This document shows positions 1-9,608 of a stretch of 64,000 nucleotides of DNA, piece after piece. The position numbers and the translations under genes were made by a program. The notes under the pieces are model-generated. The model searched no databases. It saw only the letters and a list, made by a program, of their open reading frames with translations, and had not been told where the DNA came from. Within the stretch, counting starts at the first letter, position 1. Each line of letters starts with the position of its first letter. The stretch is taken from the NCBI GenBank assembly GCA_018970725.1, contig JAGWVU010000006.1, forward strand, positions 62,001 to 126,000, read 5' to 3'. Origin of the DNA: Verrucomicrobiota bacterium (GTDB lineage: Bacteria > Verrucomicrobiota > Verrucomicrobiia > Verrucomicrobiales > DEV007).

Positions 1-390
1 GGCTTTCGGTCCCGGATGCAGGACAATCGGCACCACCAGCGGCAAACCGGCGCCGGCCAGATCGGTCTCGATGCCTTCGGTCTCCGCTTCGCTGCGCCAT
101 TGCCGCCAAATCAGGAGCACATACTCCAGCATCCTCAGGGCCATGCGTCGGGGGATGGCCACTTGATGCTCGACGAGGATGTAGAAATGCACCTCGCGCC
201 CCGCCGCTTTGAGCCGGTAAACCACGTCCTCGCGCCGTTCGGCCAGAGCTTCGTTGATTCCCGCGATCTTGCGAACCTCCAAGCTGGACCAGTCCACCAA
301 GTCCACAAAGACCTTGGGCAACCAGGCACTCAAGAACTGACGGGCCACCAACGGATTGGAAAACGCACCGCGGAACAGGGAATCGCTCAT
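1..390 (-). CDS. Rpn/YhgA-like recombination-promoting nuclease (putative transposase), cut by window edge
   Basis: An open frame of 130 codons runs from an ATG at 390 off the left edge without a stop, so the C-terminus is missing. The translation matches the Rpn (PF04754, PD-(D/E)XK-type) pattern: a 'DSLFRGAF' N-terminus, an 'EDVVYRL' strand carrying the likely catalytic Asp55, and an 'ILVEHQ' strand (Glu74, Gln76) followed by the helix 'MALRMLEY'. Family members are DNA endonucleases that stimulate RecA-independent recombination and often spread horizontally. A promoter-like TTGCAT/TAGGGA pair lies 9 nt upstream. Family recognition is by motif only. Whether the full protein is intact cannot be seen. 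Confidence 0.82.
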   Translation of the reverse strand, partial: MSDSLFRGAFSNPLVARQFLSAWLPKVFVDLVDWSSLEVRKIAGINEALAERREDVVYRLKAAGREVHFYILVEHQVAIPRRMALRMLEYVLLIWRQWRSEAETEGIETDLAGAGLPLVVPIVLHPGPKA

Positions 391-399
391 GGGCAGGCG

Positions 400-428
400 T
401 CCCTACGGTTGCCTTGCGTCTGATGCAA
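400..428 (-). promoter_or_regulatory. Candidate promoter of the Rpn gene (TTGCAT-N17-TAGGGA)
   Basis: The -35-like TTGCAT lies at 423-428 and the -10-like TAGGGA at 400-405, with a 17-bp spacer. The -10 box ends 9 nt before the ATG at 390, so the transcript would have a leader of only a few nucleotides. Confidence 0.4.
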
Positions 429-562
429 GTCGTCAATCCGCAAGCGATATGTTCAATTGACGCAAGGCTTCACGATTTTCCTTGCACGGACTTGGGGACT
501 GCGTCGAATGAACAGAGTCCGTGAGACCGCATTGCCTCTCCCGGGGTTTGGACCTACTGAGG

Positions 563-1537
563 TCAGAAACGCCACACCACTCCGGCCCGGAGGATCCCGT
601 CGGGGGCTACCGGCGTCAGACCCATGCCGATTCCGGCGCGCAGAGTCACATTGTGGTGCGGCAGATAGAAGGCCCCGAGATTGATTTCCTGGTAGCCGTT
701 GGAGGCGAAATCACCCGTCGCCTCCACACTCATGGAGAAGGAATGCGTGAACTGGTGCCGCATCCCGGCCGCGTAACCCCAGCCGGCCGCGCCATCGTCC
801 GCGAGCACGTTGATGAGGTTGAAAACCACTTTGTCGTGATCCGTCAGGGTTCCCTCCACCACCAGAGTCCCGAAAAAGGCATTGTCCCCGTGGGTGTGCG
901 TGGAGCCCGCATGGCTGTGCTGATGCCCCCCGGAAGCGTTGGAACCCTGCCCGTTCACCGTCGTGGTCTGGCTCGTGCCATCGGCCTTGACCACGGTCCG
1001 GACGATTTGGGTGTGGACATGCCCCCCTGCGCCGGGGTCGTCCGGATTCCCGCTCGAGCCGGAGCCATGCGGGTGCACCGTCCGAATCACCTTGGTGATC
1101 ACCCGCTCGCCCGAGGACAAGGTGGAGCGCTCCACGGACACGGACGGGTCGGGCGTTTCCACACTTCTGGCGAATTGATAACGCGCGGAAAAACCGACCC
1201 GGATTGGGAAATCGGACTCCGGGGGCGTGATCTGATAGTAAAAACCAGGCATGACGCTCTCGTAGCCCCACGGGGATCCCATTGGATCGTCGAAGCTCAG
1301 GGAGACCCCAAGCGCCGCCCGCGGGAAGACGCCGAAAATCAGTTGGGGCTCGAGGCCGAACTCGAACTCGCTCCCCGTTTTCGTGGTCTCGAATCCTCCG
1401 ATGAGAACCCCGTTGAACATTTCCGGCAGGTAGAAATCCTGGAGCACGAGAAAGTCCCGGCCATGATGGGCCCGCGCCTCGGGCCCCGAAAACAGGGCCC
1501 CGGCCATGAGGCAAAGGGTGATCGAGAGTCGGCGCAT
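563..1537 (-). CDS. Exported His-rich beta-barrel-like protein
   Basis: 324 aa starting at the ATG at 1537. An upstream TTG at 1579 would add 14 residues ahead of an already good signal peptide, so it was not used. Residues 1-25 form a Sec signal ending in 'EARA', and the mature protein begins 'HHGRDF'. The rest alternates short amphipathic strands and ends in a terminal Phe ('AGVVWRF'), as in Gram-negative outer-membrane barrels. The middle third holds an insertion rich in His, Gly and Ser ('HPHGSG', 'GGHVHTQ', 'GGHQHSHAGSTHTHG'), suggesting metal binding at the surface or in the periplasm. It is the last gene of a minus-strand envelope block, 99 bp after the 1165-aa Ig protein. Function unknown; metal handling is inferred. 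Confidence 0.8.
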   Translation of the reverse strand: MRRLSITLCLMAGALFSGPEARAHHGRDFLVLQDFYLPEMFNGVLIGGFETTKTGSEFEFGLEPQLIFGVFPRAALGVSLSFDDPMGSPWGYESVMPGFYYQITPPESDFPIRVGFSARYQFARSVETPDPSVSVERSTLSSGERVITKVIRTVHPHGSGSSGNPDDPGAGGHVHTQIVRTVVKADGTSQTTTVNGQGSNASGGHQHSHAGSTHTHGDNAFFGTLVVEGTLTDHDKVVFNLINVLADDGAAGWGYAAGMRHQFTHSFSMSVEATGDFASNGYQEINLGAFYLPHHNVTLRAGIGMGLTPVAPDGILRAGVVWRF

Positions 1538-1636
1538 CGGGAGGGCGGTCACGAGGGAAGCGAATAAAGCGGAAGTCAAGGGAGGAAGAGGGCCGCAGAG
1601 ACCATTGCTCCGCGGCCCAAAGACGAACCGGCCAAC

Positions 1637-4600
1637 TTACGGCGCCAACGGCTCGAGCAAGACTTTGCCCGACCGAACCGGGCTGGTGCGCAGCGTCGTC
1701 GCCGGCGGACCGGCTTGCGGCAGTTCCGGCAGGAGGAAGAACCCGAACAGCTTCGGCACCGCGCCATCATGGACGATCATGCCGCGAAACGGGGTCACCC
1801 GGGTGTTCGCCCCGTTCCCCAACGTGAACTGCCCCGTGCTCGCTCCCGTCAGCACGGCGCGCACACCTGGAGCGGCGAAAGGACGGCGCGTCACCAAACT
1901 CACCAGACCCGGATTCGCCCCGATCATGGAGGCAGCTTGAGCCTCACCCGGCTTCACTTCGACATTGGTATCCAATCCGGTTTCCGGAGCCCCGCCATCG
2001 CGGAACGTCAATCGGGCGTTCCCCGTCGTCGAATTCGCGGCCAGACCAAGCAAAGTCCGCGGTTCCTGCGTGCGCAGGAGGCGACGCCCGACCGTTTCCA
2101 GGGTGACCGGGCCGAAGCCGTCCTTGTAAACCCGTTCGCGGGAACCGACGGGCAAGGCGCCCTTGAACCAATCGATTTCGGAGAGCCGCAGGTCGCCCCC
2201 GCCCGAGCTGCCACCTTGAATGGCCACCAAGCCGAGGAACGAGCCGCCGTTCCGGTAGAGCGGAAGGAACACGGAAAGTTGCCCGTCGACTTCCACCGGT
2301 CCGGCGAACGTCGCCGCCGTGTCATCCGCCAAGCGAACGGTGCCCGACGCCTGACCCCGACTGTTTACCACGAGGGTTCCAAAGGAGTAACCCTGGGGCA
2401 CGTCCGGGTTGGAAGCGTCATTGCCGGCGGGCGCGAGAGCGAAGGTGTGATCCCCGGTGAACTCCGCGGGCGTTGCCACCGGCTGGCGCAGCGTGAAGGG
2501 GAGCGATTCCCCGCCGGAGCTGACGGTTCCCGCGGCGACGCCGCTATCGGACTGGATGGTGAAGTCCACCACCAGCGGGGAACGCCCCCGGACCGGAAAC
2601 TCGATGTGCCCCGCCGGCGTTTCGCTCCCCTGCGCCACGGTCAACCCCCTGCTGCCACGATAGGTCACGGCCCCGAGACGAAGGGTGGCCGAGAAGGCGG
2701 CTTGGTCCGTGGAGGCGATCGTCAGCAACCCGCCGAGCAGGTGGTTGAGCGACGGGGATCGTTCCACGATTCCGGTGAAGGTGCCGACCGTTCCTTCCGG
2801 CATGGGATCGATCACGAGGTTGAGGTTCACCGGGGCACTGGTGCCGGCGGCGTTGACCAGGCGGATTGAGATCGGAAAGCTCCCGGAAACTTGAGGGCGG
2901 CCCGTGATGGCCCCGGTTTGCCGGTCCCAGGAGAGTCCGCGGGGCAGGCCGGTGATGCGATACGTGCTGTTCGGCACCGCCCCGAGAGTGAAGTTGGCCG
3001 CTTGACCGATGGTCAGTCCGGGAAGACTCGGGGGCGTCAGCTGCGGAGGGGATACCACCGTCAACGTGGCCGCTTGGCTCCGGACCCAACTGGCGGGATT
3101 GCGGACCTCCGCCAGGTAGGTCCCGGCCTCGGCTTCCGTGGTGTCCGGGACGGTCAACTTCGCCGCATTGGCCCCGGAAATCGGGCTGCCATTGTGGAAC
3201 CACTGGATCTGGAGATTCGCTCCGCTGGCCACGACTTGGAACGAAGCGTCTTTTCCTTCGACCACGGTAAGATCGCGCGGCTGCCCCGTGATCAGCGGCG
3301 CGTCGAAGCGCGGCGTGGAGGTTGTCCAGGAGAACGAGAACCCTTGCCGGTCCGGATCGGTCGCCTCCGCATTGCTGCCCAGGGCAAAGGTGTAGCTGCC
3401 CGGGGTCAAGGTCCAGGATCGGGTCACCGAGGGACTACTGGAGTTGTCCAGGTGATCCAGATATTGCAAGTCCGGCGCCCAAGCTACGCTGCCCCGGTTG
3501 TTATAGGTATGCCCATCACTTTCATGGTTATGCCAACCGCGCCACATCGTGAGGGACGGAAACATCGACTCCGTGTCCGCCTTGCGATCAGGCAATGCCT
3601 CCGAGGGCCAGGGCACATTGGCATCGCGCGCCATGGTGACATTGAAGGTCAACGGCTCCGTCACCAGCAAGGCGAGCCAGCGCGAGGTGTGGGTCCACCC
3701 CACCGGCGTTTGCCCCCCGGTGAAAAGGGAATCATCCTCCCAACTCCAGGCGCCCACATGGTGCGAAACACTCCCGGTGCTCCCCCGCCCTGCCGTGACC
3801 ACCCAGGAATAACCAATCCCCCCGGGGGCCGGATCTCCTGTATACACCGGTGCATAGCCCGCTGCCGAGTAGGTCAGTTTGTAGCCTTGGCGGCTGGGAT
3901 TGCCCGCCGGGGCATTGCTCCCCAAGGCCACCGTGTAACGCCCGGCGGGCAAGCGCCAGGTCCGGGTGATCCCCTCCCGCGTGGAGTTGTCCACATGCGC
4001 CAAATAACGGAGATCCTCGGCCCAAAGAATATTCCCACGGTTGTTGTAGGTGTGGTTGTCCGTTCCATCATTGTCCCAGCCACGGTAGATCGTCAGGGAA
4101 GGGAACATCGAAGAGGTGTCGGCCAGCCGGTTCGGATCCCCCTGACTCGGCCACGGAACGGTCGCATCCCGCTCCATTTTCAAGGTGACGAACGAGTCCT
4201 GCTCCACATTGAGCGCAAGCCAATTCGAAGTATGCGTCCAACCGACCGGCGGCTGGCCGGGAGTGAAAAGCGCGTTGTCCTCCCAGCTCCACGCGCCCAC
4301 GTGGGAGGAGAAGTTCCCGGTTTCCCCTGGCGCGATGGAAACAATCTTCGAGTAACCGATCCCTCCATCGCCCGTCGCGGGATCGGAATCAGCCGAAATC
4401 GTCCCGGTCAGGCCATAAATCGTCGTGTTCGGCGTTGGCGATTGACCTCCATACTCGGCGCCCCCGACGAAAATTGAGTAATCGCCTGCCTCCAGATACA
4501 TCGAGGTGGTGGCGGTCCCGTTCGCAACGCCGTCGCCCACGATCCCGGCGGCGGAACCAAAGAGGCTGGAATCGCCATCCACCGCATGGCCCACGAAGGT

Positions 4601-5134
4601 GAACGTGCTGAGCCCGTCGGCCGCATCGAAGTCAAACGTGGGGCCCGGTTGATTGTCCCCGCCCATGCGCCAGGTCGCGAGGGCCCGGAAAGCGCCCTCC
4701 TTGGGCTGGACGCCCGGAAGCGAGGCAAGGTAGGCCAGGGAAATCGCCGAACCATCATGGTCAGCACTCCCGGGGGCGTTGGTGATCGGGGCAAGGTGGG
4801 CCAAGCCACGGTAAATCGAAAAGCCGGGTTTGATATTCCCATTCCGCGTCCCTCCGTTCGTGGAACCGCTGAAGGTGATGCTCACGTAAGCAGACGCCGC
4901 CAGCCTGAAACGGTAGGCACGGACCCGGTGGCTGTCGCCGAAGTCGTCGTCGCTGCCATCCGCCCAACCGTAGTTGCCGGTCACGGTTTGGCCCGTGATG
5001 GTCACTGGAGGGGCATCCGGAACAATGGTGCCGAAGTTGCGATTGGTGTAGCTCGTGTGCGCGGAGGCATTCCACGTCCCCAGCAAAAGCAGGGCACCCG
5101 AAAGCCACCGGTTACGGTGGTGTTGTGGTTTCAT
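1637..5134 (-). CDS. Giant exported repeat/Ig-like protein (1165 aa) with C-terminal module shared with its neighbour
   Basis: A Sec signal (1-26, cleavage after 'NASA') is followed by about three diverged copies of a roughly 180-residue module: A at ~27-245, B at ~250-425 and C at ~430-600. B and C are clearly alike ('VGAWSWED', 'GWTHTS', 'MFPSLT', 'HTYNNRG', 'ALGSNA'). An Ig-like domain (~605-690, 'IQWFHNGSPISGA') and a putative-Ig He_PIG-like domain (~695-775, 'ITGLPRGLSW', 'GRPQVSGSFPI') come next. The last ~385 residues closely parallel the C-terminus of the adjacent 1438-aa protein, down to the ending 'FGFFLLPELPQAGPP'. It lies 24 bp downstream of that gene and is probably co-transcribed. 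No catalytic motif was seen. A cell-surface or secreted binding role is inferred. Confidence 0.9.
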   Translation of the reverse strand: MKPQHHRNRWLSGALLLLGTWNASAHTSYTNRNFGTIVPDAPPVTITGQTVTGNYGWADGSDDDFGDSHRVRAYRFRLAASAYVSITFSGSTNGGTRNGNIKPGFSIYRGLAHLAPITNAPGSADHDGSAISLAYLASLPGVQPKEGAFRALATWRMGGDNQPGPTFDFDAADGLSTFTFVGHAVDGDSSLFGSAAGIVGDGVANGTATTSMYLEAGDYSIFVGGAEYGGQSPTPNTTIYGLTGTISADSDPATGDGGIGYSKIVSIAPGETGNFSSHVGAWSWEDNALFTPGQPPVGWTHTSNWLALNVEQDSFVTLKMERDATVPWPSQGDPNRLADTSSMFPSLTIYRGWDNDGTDNHTYNNRGNILWAEDLRYLAHVDNSTREGITRTWRLPAGRYTVALGSNAPAGNPSRQGYKLTYSAAGYAPVYTGDPAPGGIGYSWVVTAGRGSTGSVSHHVGAWSWEDDSLFTGGQTPVGWTHTSRWLALLVTEPLTFNVTMARDANVPWPSEALPDRKADTESMFPSLTMWRGWHNHESDGHTYNNRGSVAWAPDLQYLDHLDNSSSPSVTRSWTLTPGSYTFALGSNAEATDPDRQGFSFSWTTSTPRFDAPLITGQPRDLTVVEGKDASFQVVASGANLQIQWFHNGSPISGANAAKLTVPDTTEAEAGTYLAEVRNPASWVRSQAATLTVVSPPQLTPPSLPGLTIGQAANFTLGAVPNSTYRITGLPRGLSWDRQTGAITGRPQVSGSFPISIRLVNAAGTSAPVNLNLVIDPMPEGTVGTFTGIVERSPSLNHLLGGLLTIASTDQAAFSATLRLGAVTYRGSRGLTVAQGSETPAGHIEFPVRGRSPLVVDFTIQSDSGVAAGTVSSGGESLPFTLRQPVATPAEFTGDHTFALAPAGNDASNPDVPQGYSFGTLVVNSRGQASGTVRLADDTAATFAGPVEVDGQLSVFLPLYRNGGSFLGLVAIQGGSSGGGDLRLSEIDWFKGALPVGSRERVYKDGFGPVTLETVGRRLLRTQEPRTLLGLAANSTTGNARLTFRDGGAPETGLDTNVEVKPGEAQAASMIGANPGLVSLVTRRPFAAPGVRAVLTGASTGQFTLGNGANTRVTPFRGMIVHDGAVPKLFGFFLLPELPQAGPPATTLRTSPVRSGKVLLEPLAP

Positions 5135-5158
5135 AAGTTGATGGTTTGGTGAGGTAAA

Positions 5159-8100
5159 TCAGGGCAAAGGATTGAGCCGGACGGTGCCCGAGCGGATCGC
5201 CGAGGTGCGTAACGTCGTCAGCGGAGGGCCCGCCGAGGGCATTTCCGGCAAGAGGAAGAAGCCGAACCCGCGGTAACCGGACCCATCATCGACGGCCATG
5301 CCGCGAATCGTCACGCCCCGCGCCCGGAGCGGTTCCCCAATTACCGTCGGATCCGGGTCGGACAGCAGGAAGCTGCCGCCAAAGGTTCCCGTCGAGCCCG
5401 GCGAAAAGCGCCCCGGCAGCCCCGGTTGCAGGGTCAACGTCACGGCCCCCGGGTTGGCGACGGTGATCCCGGCCCGCGAGGGGACGGCGGCGGGGAAGAC
5501 CGCCTCGCTCACGTTCAAACGCGTCGCCGGATCGGGCGCCTTGCCATGGGCGAACACGACGGCCGCGTTGTCCAGTCCGGGCAATGTCTGCCCCTTGAGC
5601 GGCGCCGCGTAGGGCCCACCGACCACCCGCAGGTCCAAGGGAGCAAAACCGCCCGGGTAACTTCGTGCCCGGGAATCCGCCGCTTTCGACCAACTGATTT
5701 GCGAGGCTTCCAAGCGACGCGTGACCGGCATCAACTGCAGCCGCCCGAGCAACGAGCCCGAATTTCCGTAAAGGGCCCGGGCGACCCGGACCCAGCCACC
5801 CTCCGTCACCGGCGCGGAAAACGAGAAAACCGTATCATCCGCCAACCGCAAAACGCCGGAAGCGGTTCCTCTCGAAGAAACCTGGAACCCGCCGATCCCG
5901 TCCCCCTGCGGTTTGCTTTCGTCCCCTTCGGACGCCAAGGGCACCTGCAAGGCCAGGGTGTGGGCTCCCGAGTAAAACGAGGGTTCCAAAACGGCGCCAC
6001 CGCCTCCGCTGAAGACCAATTCGTCCGGCCCGGCCGCGACCCGTCCTTCCAAACCGCGGGTCAGAGGGTCCAGCCACAATTCCAAGATCAACTCCGGGGC
6101 GGACCGGCGCGCGAACCGGACCTTGGCCCGGGGCGGGTCGGTCGCCGAAACGGTCCAGGCATGGCGAAACCGATAGACCTTGGCCCCCAGTTGAAGCACG
6201 CCGCTGAAGCCGGACGACGCGGCGGTGGAAACATTTACATAGCCCCCCAGCCCCGCGTTGAGGGCGCCATGCCGCGGCAGAACGGCCTCGTAAACCCCGA
6301 GGGCGCGCTCCGGAAAACGCTTGACCTCAAGGTTGGCCTGCCGCACCACGCGACTCGATCCGGCCGAATTCGAGGCCACAATGCGGATCGGGAACATCCC
6401 GCTCACCACCGGGCGACCGGCGATTTCCAGCTTGCCGGAGGGCACCGAAAGCCCCTTCGGCAAGCCCGTGACCACGAAGCGCGTCGGCCCGTTGCTGGCC
6501 GTCAACGGCACGGAATAGAGCTGCCCGATGATCGCCGCCGGCAGGTTTTGCACCGGCACCACCGGCCGCTCCACCACGGTCAGGGAGACCGCCCCGCTGG
6601 TGACGCTGCCCGCGCCATTGGCCACCGTCACCGCATAACTCCCGGTGTCCAGACCACTCGCTCCCGCGAAGGAAAGCGTCCGGCCGGTGGCTCCCGAGAT
6701 CGGCAAACCGCCGCGCGTCCATTGATAGCGCAACGCCTGCCCCGTGGCGGTCACGGTGAGGGAGACGGCTTTTCCTTCGTTCACCACGCGGGCCGCGGGG
6801 GGCGCGGTGATGACCGGTGCCGCGTAAACCTCCACCTTGGCCAACCGGCTCGACGCGCTACCCAGCCCGTTTTCAATCGTCACCCGGTAAAGGCCCGCCT
6901 CCGCTTCCGTCACGCCGGTCCGAATCAGCACCGCCGAGGTCTCGCCAACAAGCGGCTGGTCACCCTTGAACCACTGGAACCCCGGCGATCCGGCGCGGAC
7001 CTGAACCTCCAAGCGCAACTCGCCCCCGGGAGGCACCGCCCGATCTGCAGGCTCCACCACGATCCGCGGCGCGCCGTCGTAAATATCCAAACCCGGATCA
7101 TCGCCATCCACCAGCCCATCGACATCGGCATCGCCCCCGAAGCGTTCCCCCTGGCCCGGGAAGACCCCCAGGAAAACGACCGCGTCGGCCCCGCCGAGCC
7201 CGCCCAGCAACGCCGCCCGGGTGATCTGCCCATCCGCCCCCCGGTCCGCCCGGTAGGTTTGCGAGGACTTCCGGAAAAGCCAGCGCCGCGCCTCCCCTTG
7301 CCATACGCCGCGCACCGCGAGGTCGCAGTCATTGGCCGTCGCGCGAGCTTCCAAAAGATCCAATTCGGCCAACCGCCCGCTTTCCGAACGATTCCCGGCG
7401 TCCACCAAGACCCCGTGACCCACCGTCGGCGCCGTCCCTGTATCAAAGCACAGAAGAAAGGCGCTGACATCTTGTAACTCTTTGGTGGTGTTCAGGTTGT
7501 CCAGCACATAGGGATGGACGATCGGCAGCACGAACCCCGTCCCATCGTGGAGCAAGCCGAACCCGGAACGGGACACCGCCCCGGGGACCGCGTTGAGATG
7601 GTTGCGCTGGTAAACCGTGCGCAGATGGGGCGTCTTCACCGGTTGCGACAAACCGGTCTCCTTCGGCAAATCAAGGTTGTTGTCCGAACCGCCCGGATAC
7701 GCATGACAGGTCACACAGTGGGACTTGTTGTGGCTGTTATACAGATCCCGGCCCGCGACCGGATGGCCATTGCCCAGCACGGCCGGCAAAGTCCGGTCCA
7801 AGTTCCGGTTCGGGTTGGGGTGATGCCGGAGGGAAAGAAGGTAGGCCTCCAGATCCGCCATGTCCTGCGCCGAGATCTGCTCCCCGCCAAGAAGATCCTC
7901 AAAGGTCGGGTTGAAATCCGCGATCCCCGGTTTGTCCCCCCGCCAGTGAAACGGCGCACCGCCCGCCATCCCACGCAACGTCTGCGTCGTCATCGGCCCC
8001 TTCATCGGGTGCATCACACGGGATCGCGGCGTGGTGTCATGAACCGAGAGGTTCGCCCCCATCACCGTGAGCAGCGGCCCGTCGGGAACGCCCAGATCCC

Positions 8101-9475
8101 AGGCAAGACCATCGCGGTCGGCGTCGAGATGACAAACCCCGCAAGAAACCAGGCCATTGCCACTGAGCCGGGCATCGTAGAGATAGCCCCGGCCCGCTTT
8201 GATCCCGGCCGGCAACGGCTCGTGCGGGCTCAAGGCCACTTCCGCCACCACCGACGGCTCCAGGGCCAACGTATCGATCACGCTGATGCTTTCCCGCAGC
8301 TTGTTGAGCACATACAGCCGCCCGGTGGCGGTCTGCAACGCCAAGCCACGCGGGCCCCGCATCGCCTCCGTTCCCTCCCCCGCCGGCCGCAAATCCACCC
8401 GCCTCACCACGTTGCCGTCCGTGGCCTGCACCCGGGCCACCCGGTCACTGGCGAATGCCGCCGTCCAAAGATGCGTTCCATCCGCTTCGAACACCAGCGC
8501 CGCCGGTTGCGACAACGCGGTGGCCCGGGCCGCGGGGTTCGGCCGCAGGTCGAAGTCCACGCCGGGATTCAGGTCCACCAGATCCACCGCCCCGTCGGCG
8601 GCGTCGAACACGCCGAGCCGACTCAGCGCGAACCGCCCGTTTAAAGCCGGCTCAAAACGGATGAGATTCCGGGCCTCGGTATGACTGACCCAGACTTCGG
8701 AAGTCCCCGGCCGCACCGCCAATCCCAACAAATTCGTTCCGATTCCCCCGGCATATCGGCTCACCGCCAAGGTCCCGGCATCGATCTCGACCAGATCATG
8801 GTCCAACACCGTGTAGGGAATCCGCGCATCGTCCGACCGCACAATCAATGCCGTCCGGGGAGCCGGTGGAAGACCCGGACCGGGCTCGGGAGGGGCCGGA
8901 GCCGCATCACCCGGCAACACCGTCGTCCCGTTCCCGGAATGAAGGAAGGCTGCAAAGATCCGGCTCCCGTCCGGGCTCACCGCCAGCGCCGAGGGGCAAA
9001 GTCCCTCCACCGGGATCCGGGACAGAAGAGCGCGCGTCCCGGGATCGAACACCCGGATCTCGTTGTCCCGCGCTGCGCTCACAAAGGCCTTGCCCATCGC
9101 GAAAACCACGTCCGCGGGCTCGTCCCCCGCCTCCAGCAGGGCGACGACACGCCGTTGCGACAGGGAAACGATGGAGATGGAATCCGACCCCTCGTTCACC
9201 ACCCAAACCTCATCCGCGGTGCGCACCCGGACGCTCGACGGCTCGAGACCGACCGGCACTTCGGCCAGCCTGACCGGAGCCCCGGAGCCCCCGCTGACAT
9301 CATGCAGCACCAGGGCGGCGGCCTCGGAATGCAGCGAAAGAAGCATGGACTGATCCACCGACAGAGCCAACGGATGCACCTGCCGGCTTTCATAGCCTGC
9401 ATAATGATCGGCCGCCGGGACATTTCCCGACATTATCGTTATACCAATAGCAAGAATGAGGAGTTTCTGCATCAT
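5159..9475 (-). CDS. Exported beta-propeller / di-haem cytochrome c / Ig-like fusion protein (1438 aa)
   Basis: Translation probably begins at the ATG at 9475 (9472 is also possible; a TTG at 9487 adds four residues). After a Sec signal, residues ~30-430 form a YVTN/surface-antigen-type beta-propeller interrupted by a Pro-rich loop. A MauG/di-haem-peroxidase-like region follows with CxxCH haem sites near residues 445 ('CGVCH') and 586 ('CVTCH'). A Ca-binding-like 'DADVDGLVDGDDP' lies near 788, two Ig-like domains at ~800-975, a He_PIG-like domain to ~1055, and the C-terminal module shared with the downstream protein at ~1060-1438. Periplasmic or surface redox activity is expected from the haem sites, but the substrate is unknown. 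The gene follows a small CxxC protein gene and a 25-bp tandem repeat, and precedes the Ig protein and the His-rich barrel. Confidence 0.9.
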   Translation of the reverse strand: MMQKLLILAIGITIMSGNVPAADHYAGYESRQVHPLALSVDQSMLLSLHSEAAALVLHDVSGGSGAPVRLAEVPVGLEPSSVRVRTADEVWVVNEGSDSISIVSLSQRRVVALLEAGDEPADVVFAMGKAFVSAARDNEIRVFDPGTRALLSRIPVEGLCPSALAVSPDGSRIFAAFLHSGNGTTVLPGDAAPAPPEPGPGLPPAPRTALIVRSDDARIPYTVLDHDLVEIDAGTLAVSRYAGGIGTNLLGLAVRPGTSEVWVSHTEARNLIRFEPALNGRFALSRLGVFDAADGAVDLVDLNPGVDFDLRPNPAARATALSQPAALVFEADGTHLWTAAFASDRVARVQATDGNVVRRVDLRPAGEGTEAMRGPRGLALQTATGRLYVLNKLRESISVIDTLALEPSVVAEVALSPHEPLPAGIKAGRGYLYDARLSGNGLVSCGVCHLDADRDGLAWDLGVPDGPLLTVMGANLSVHDTTPRSRVMHPMKGPMTTQTLRGMAGGAPFHWRGDKPGIADFNPTFEDLLGGEQISAQDMADLEAYLLSLRHHPNPNRNLDRTLPAVLGNGHPVAGRDLYNSHNKSHCVTCHAYPGGSDNNLDLPKETGLSQPVKTPHLRTVYQRNHLNAVPGAVSRSGFGLLHDGTGFVLPIVHPYVLDNLNTTKELQDVSAFLLCFDTGTAPTVGHGVLVDAGNRSESGRLAELDLLEARATANDCDLAVRGVWQGEARRWLFRKSSQTYRADRGADGQITRAALLGGLGGADAVVFLGVFPGQGERFGGDADVDGLVDGDDPGLDIYDGAPRIVVEPADRAVPPGGELRLEVQVRAGSPGFQWFKGDQPLVGETSAVLIRTGVTEAEAGLYRVTIENGLGSASSRLAKVEVYAAPVITAPPAARVVNEGKAVSLTVTATGQALRYQWTRGGLPISGATGRTLSFAGASGLDTGSYAVTVANGAGSVTSGAVSLTVVERPVVPVQNLPAAIIGQLYSVPLTASNGPTRFVVTGLPKGLSVPSGKLEIAGRPVVSGMFPIRIVASNSAGSSRVVRQANLEVKRFPERALGVYEAVLPRHGALNAGLGGYVNVSTAASSGFSGVLQLGAKVYRFRHAWTVSATDPPRAKVRFARRSAPELILELWLDPLTRGLEGRVAAGPDELVFSGGGGAVLEPSFYSGAHTLALQVPLASEGDESKPQGDGIGGFQVSSRGTASGVLRLADDTVFSFSAPVTEGGWVRVARALYGNSGSLLGRLQLMPVTRRLEASQISWSKAADSRARSYPGGFAPLDLRVVGGPYAAPLKGQTLPGLDNAAVVFAHGKAPDPATRLNVSEAVFPAAVPSRAGITVANPGAVTLTLQPGLPGRFSPGSTGTFGGSFLLSDPDPTVIGEPLRARGVTIRGMAVDDGSGYRGFGFFLLPEMPSAGPPLTTLRTSAIRSGTVRLNPLP

Positions 9476-9608
9476 AACAAGATTCAAGGATGGCAGGACG
9501 GGCAGTCCCCGGATTCCGGCGTGACCGCAAAAGTTGAGGCCGACAGCAGGTTGGAGCCCATGGCCCAGCCAACATCAGCGCTATGGGCGACGCCAAGCAA
9601 AGGTGCGA

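Noticed and set aside
521-1567. Long plus-strand frame opposite the His-rich barrel gene
   Set aside because: No domain or signal is visible and it mirrors a better minus-strand gene with a signal peptide; antisense frames of this length are common in GC-rich DNA.
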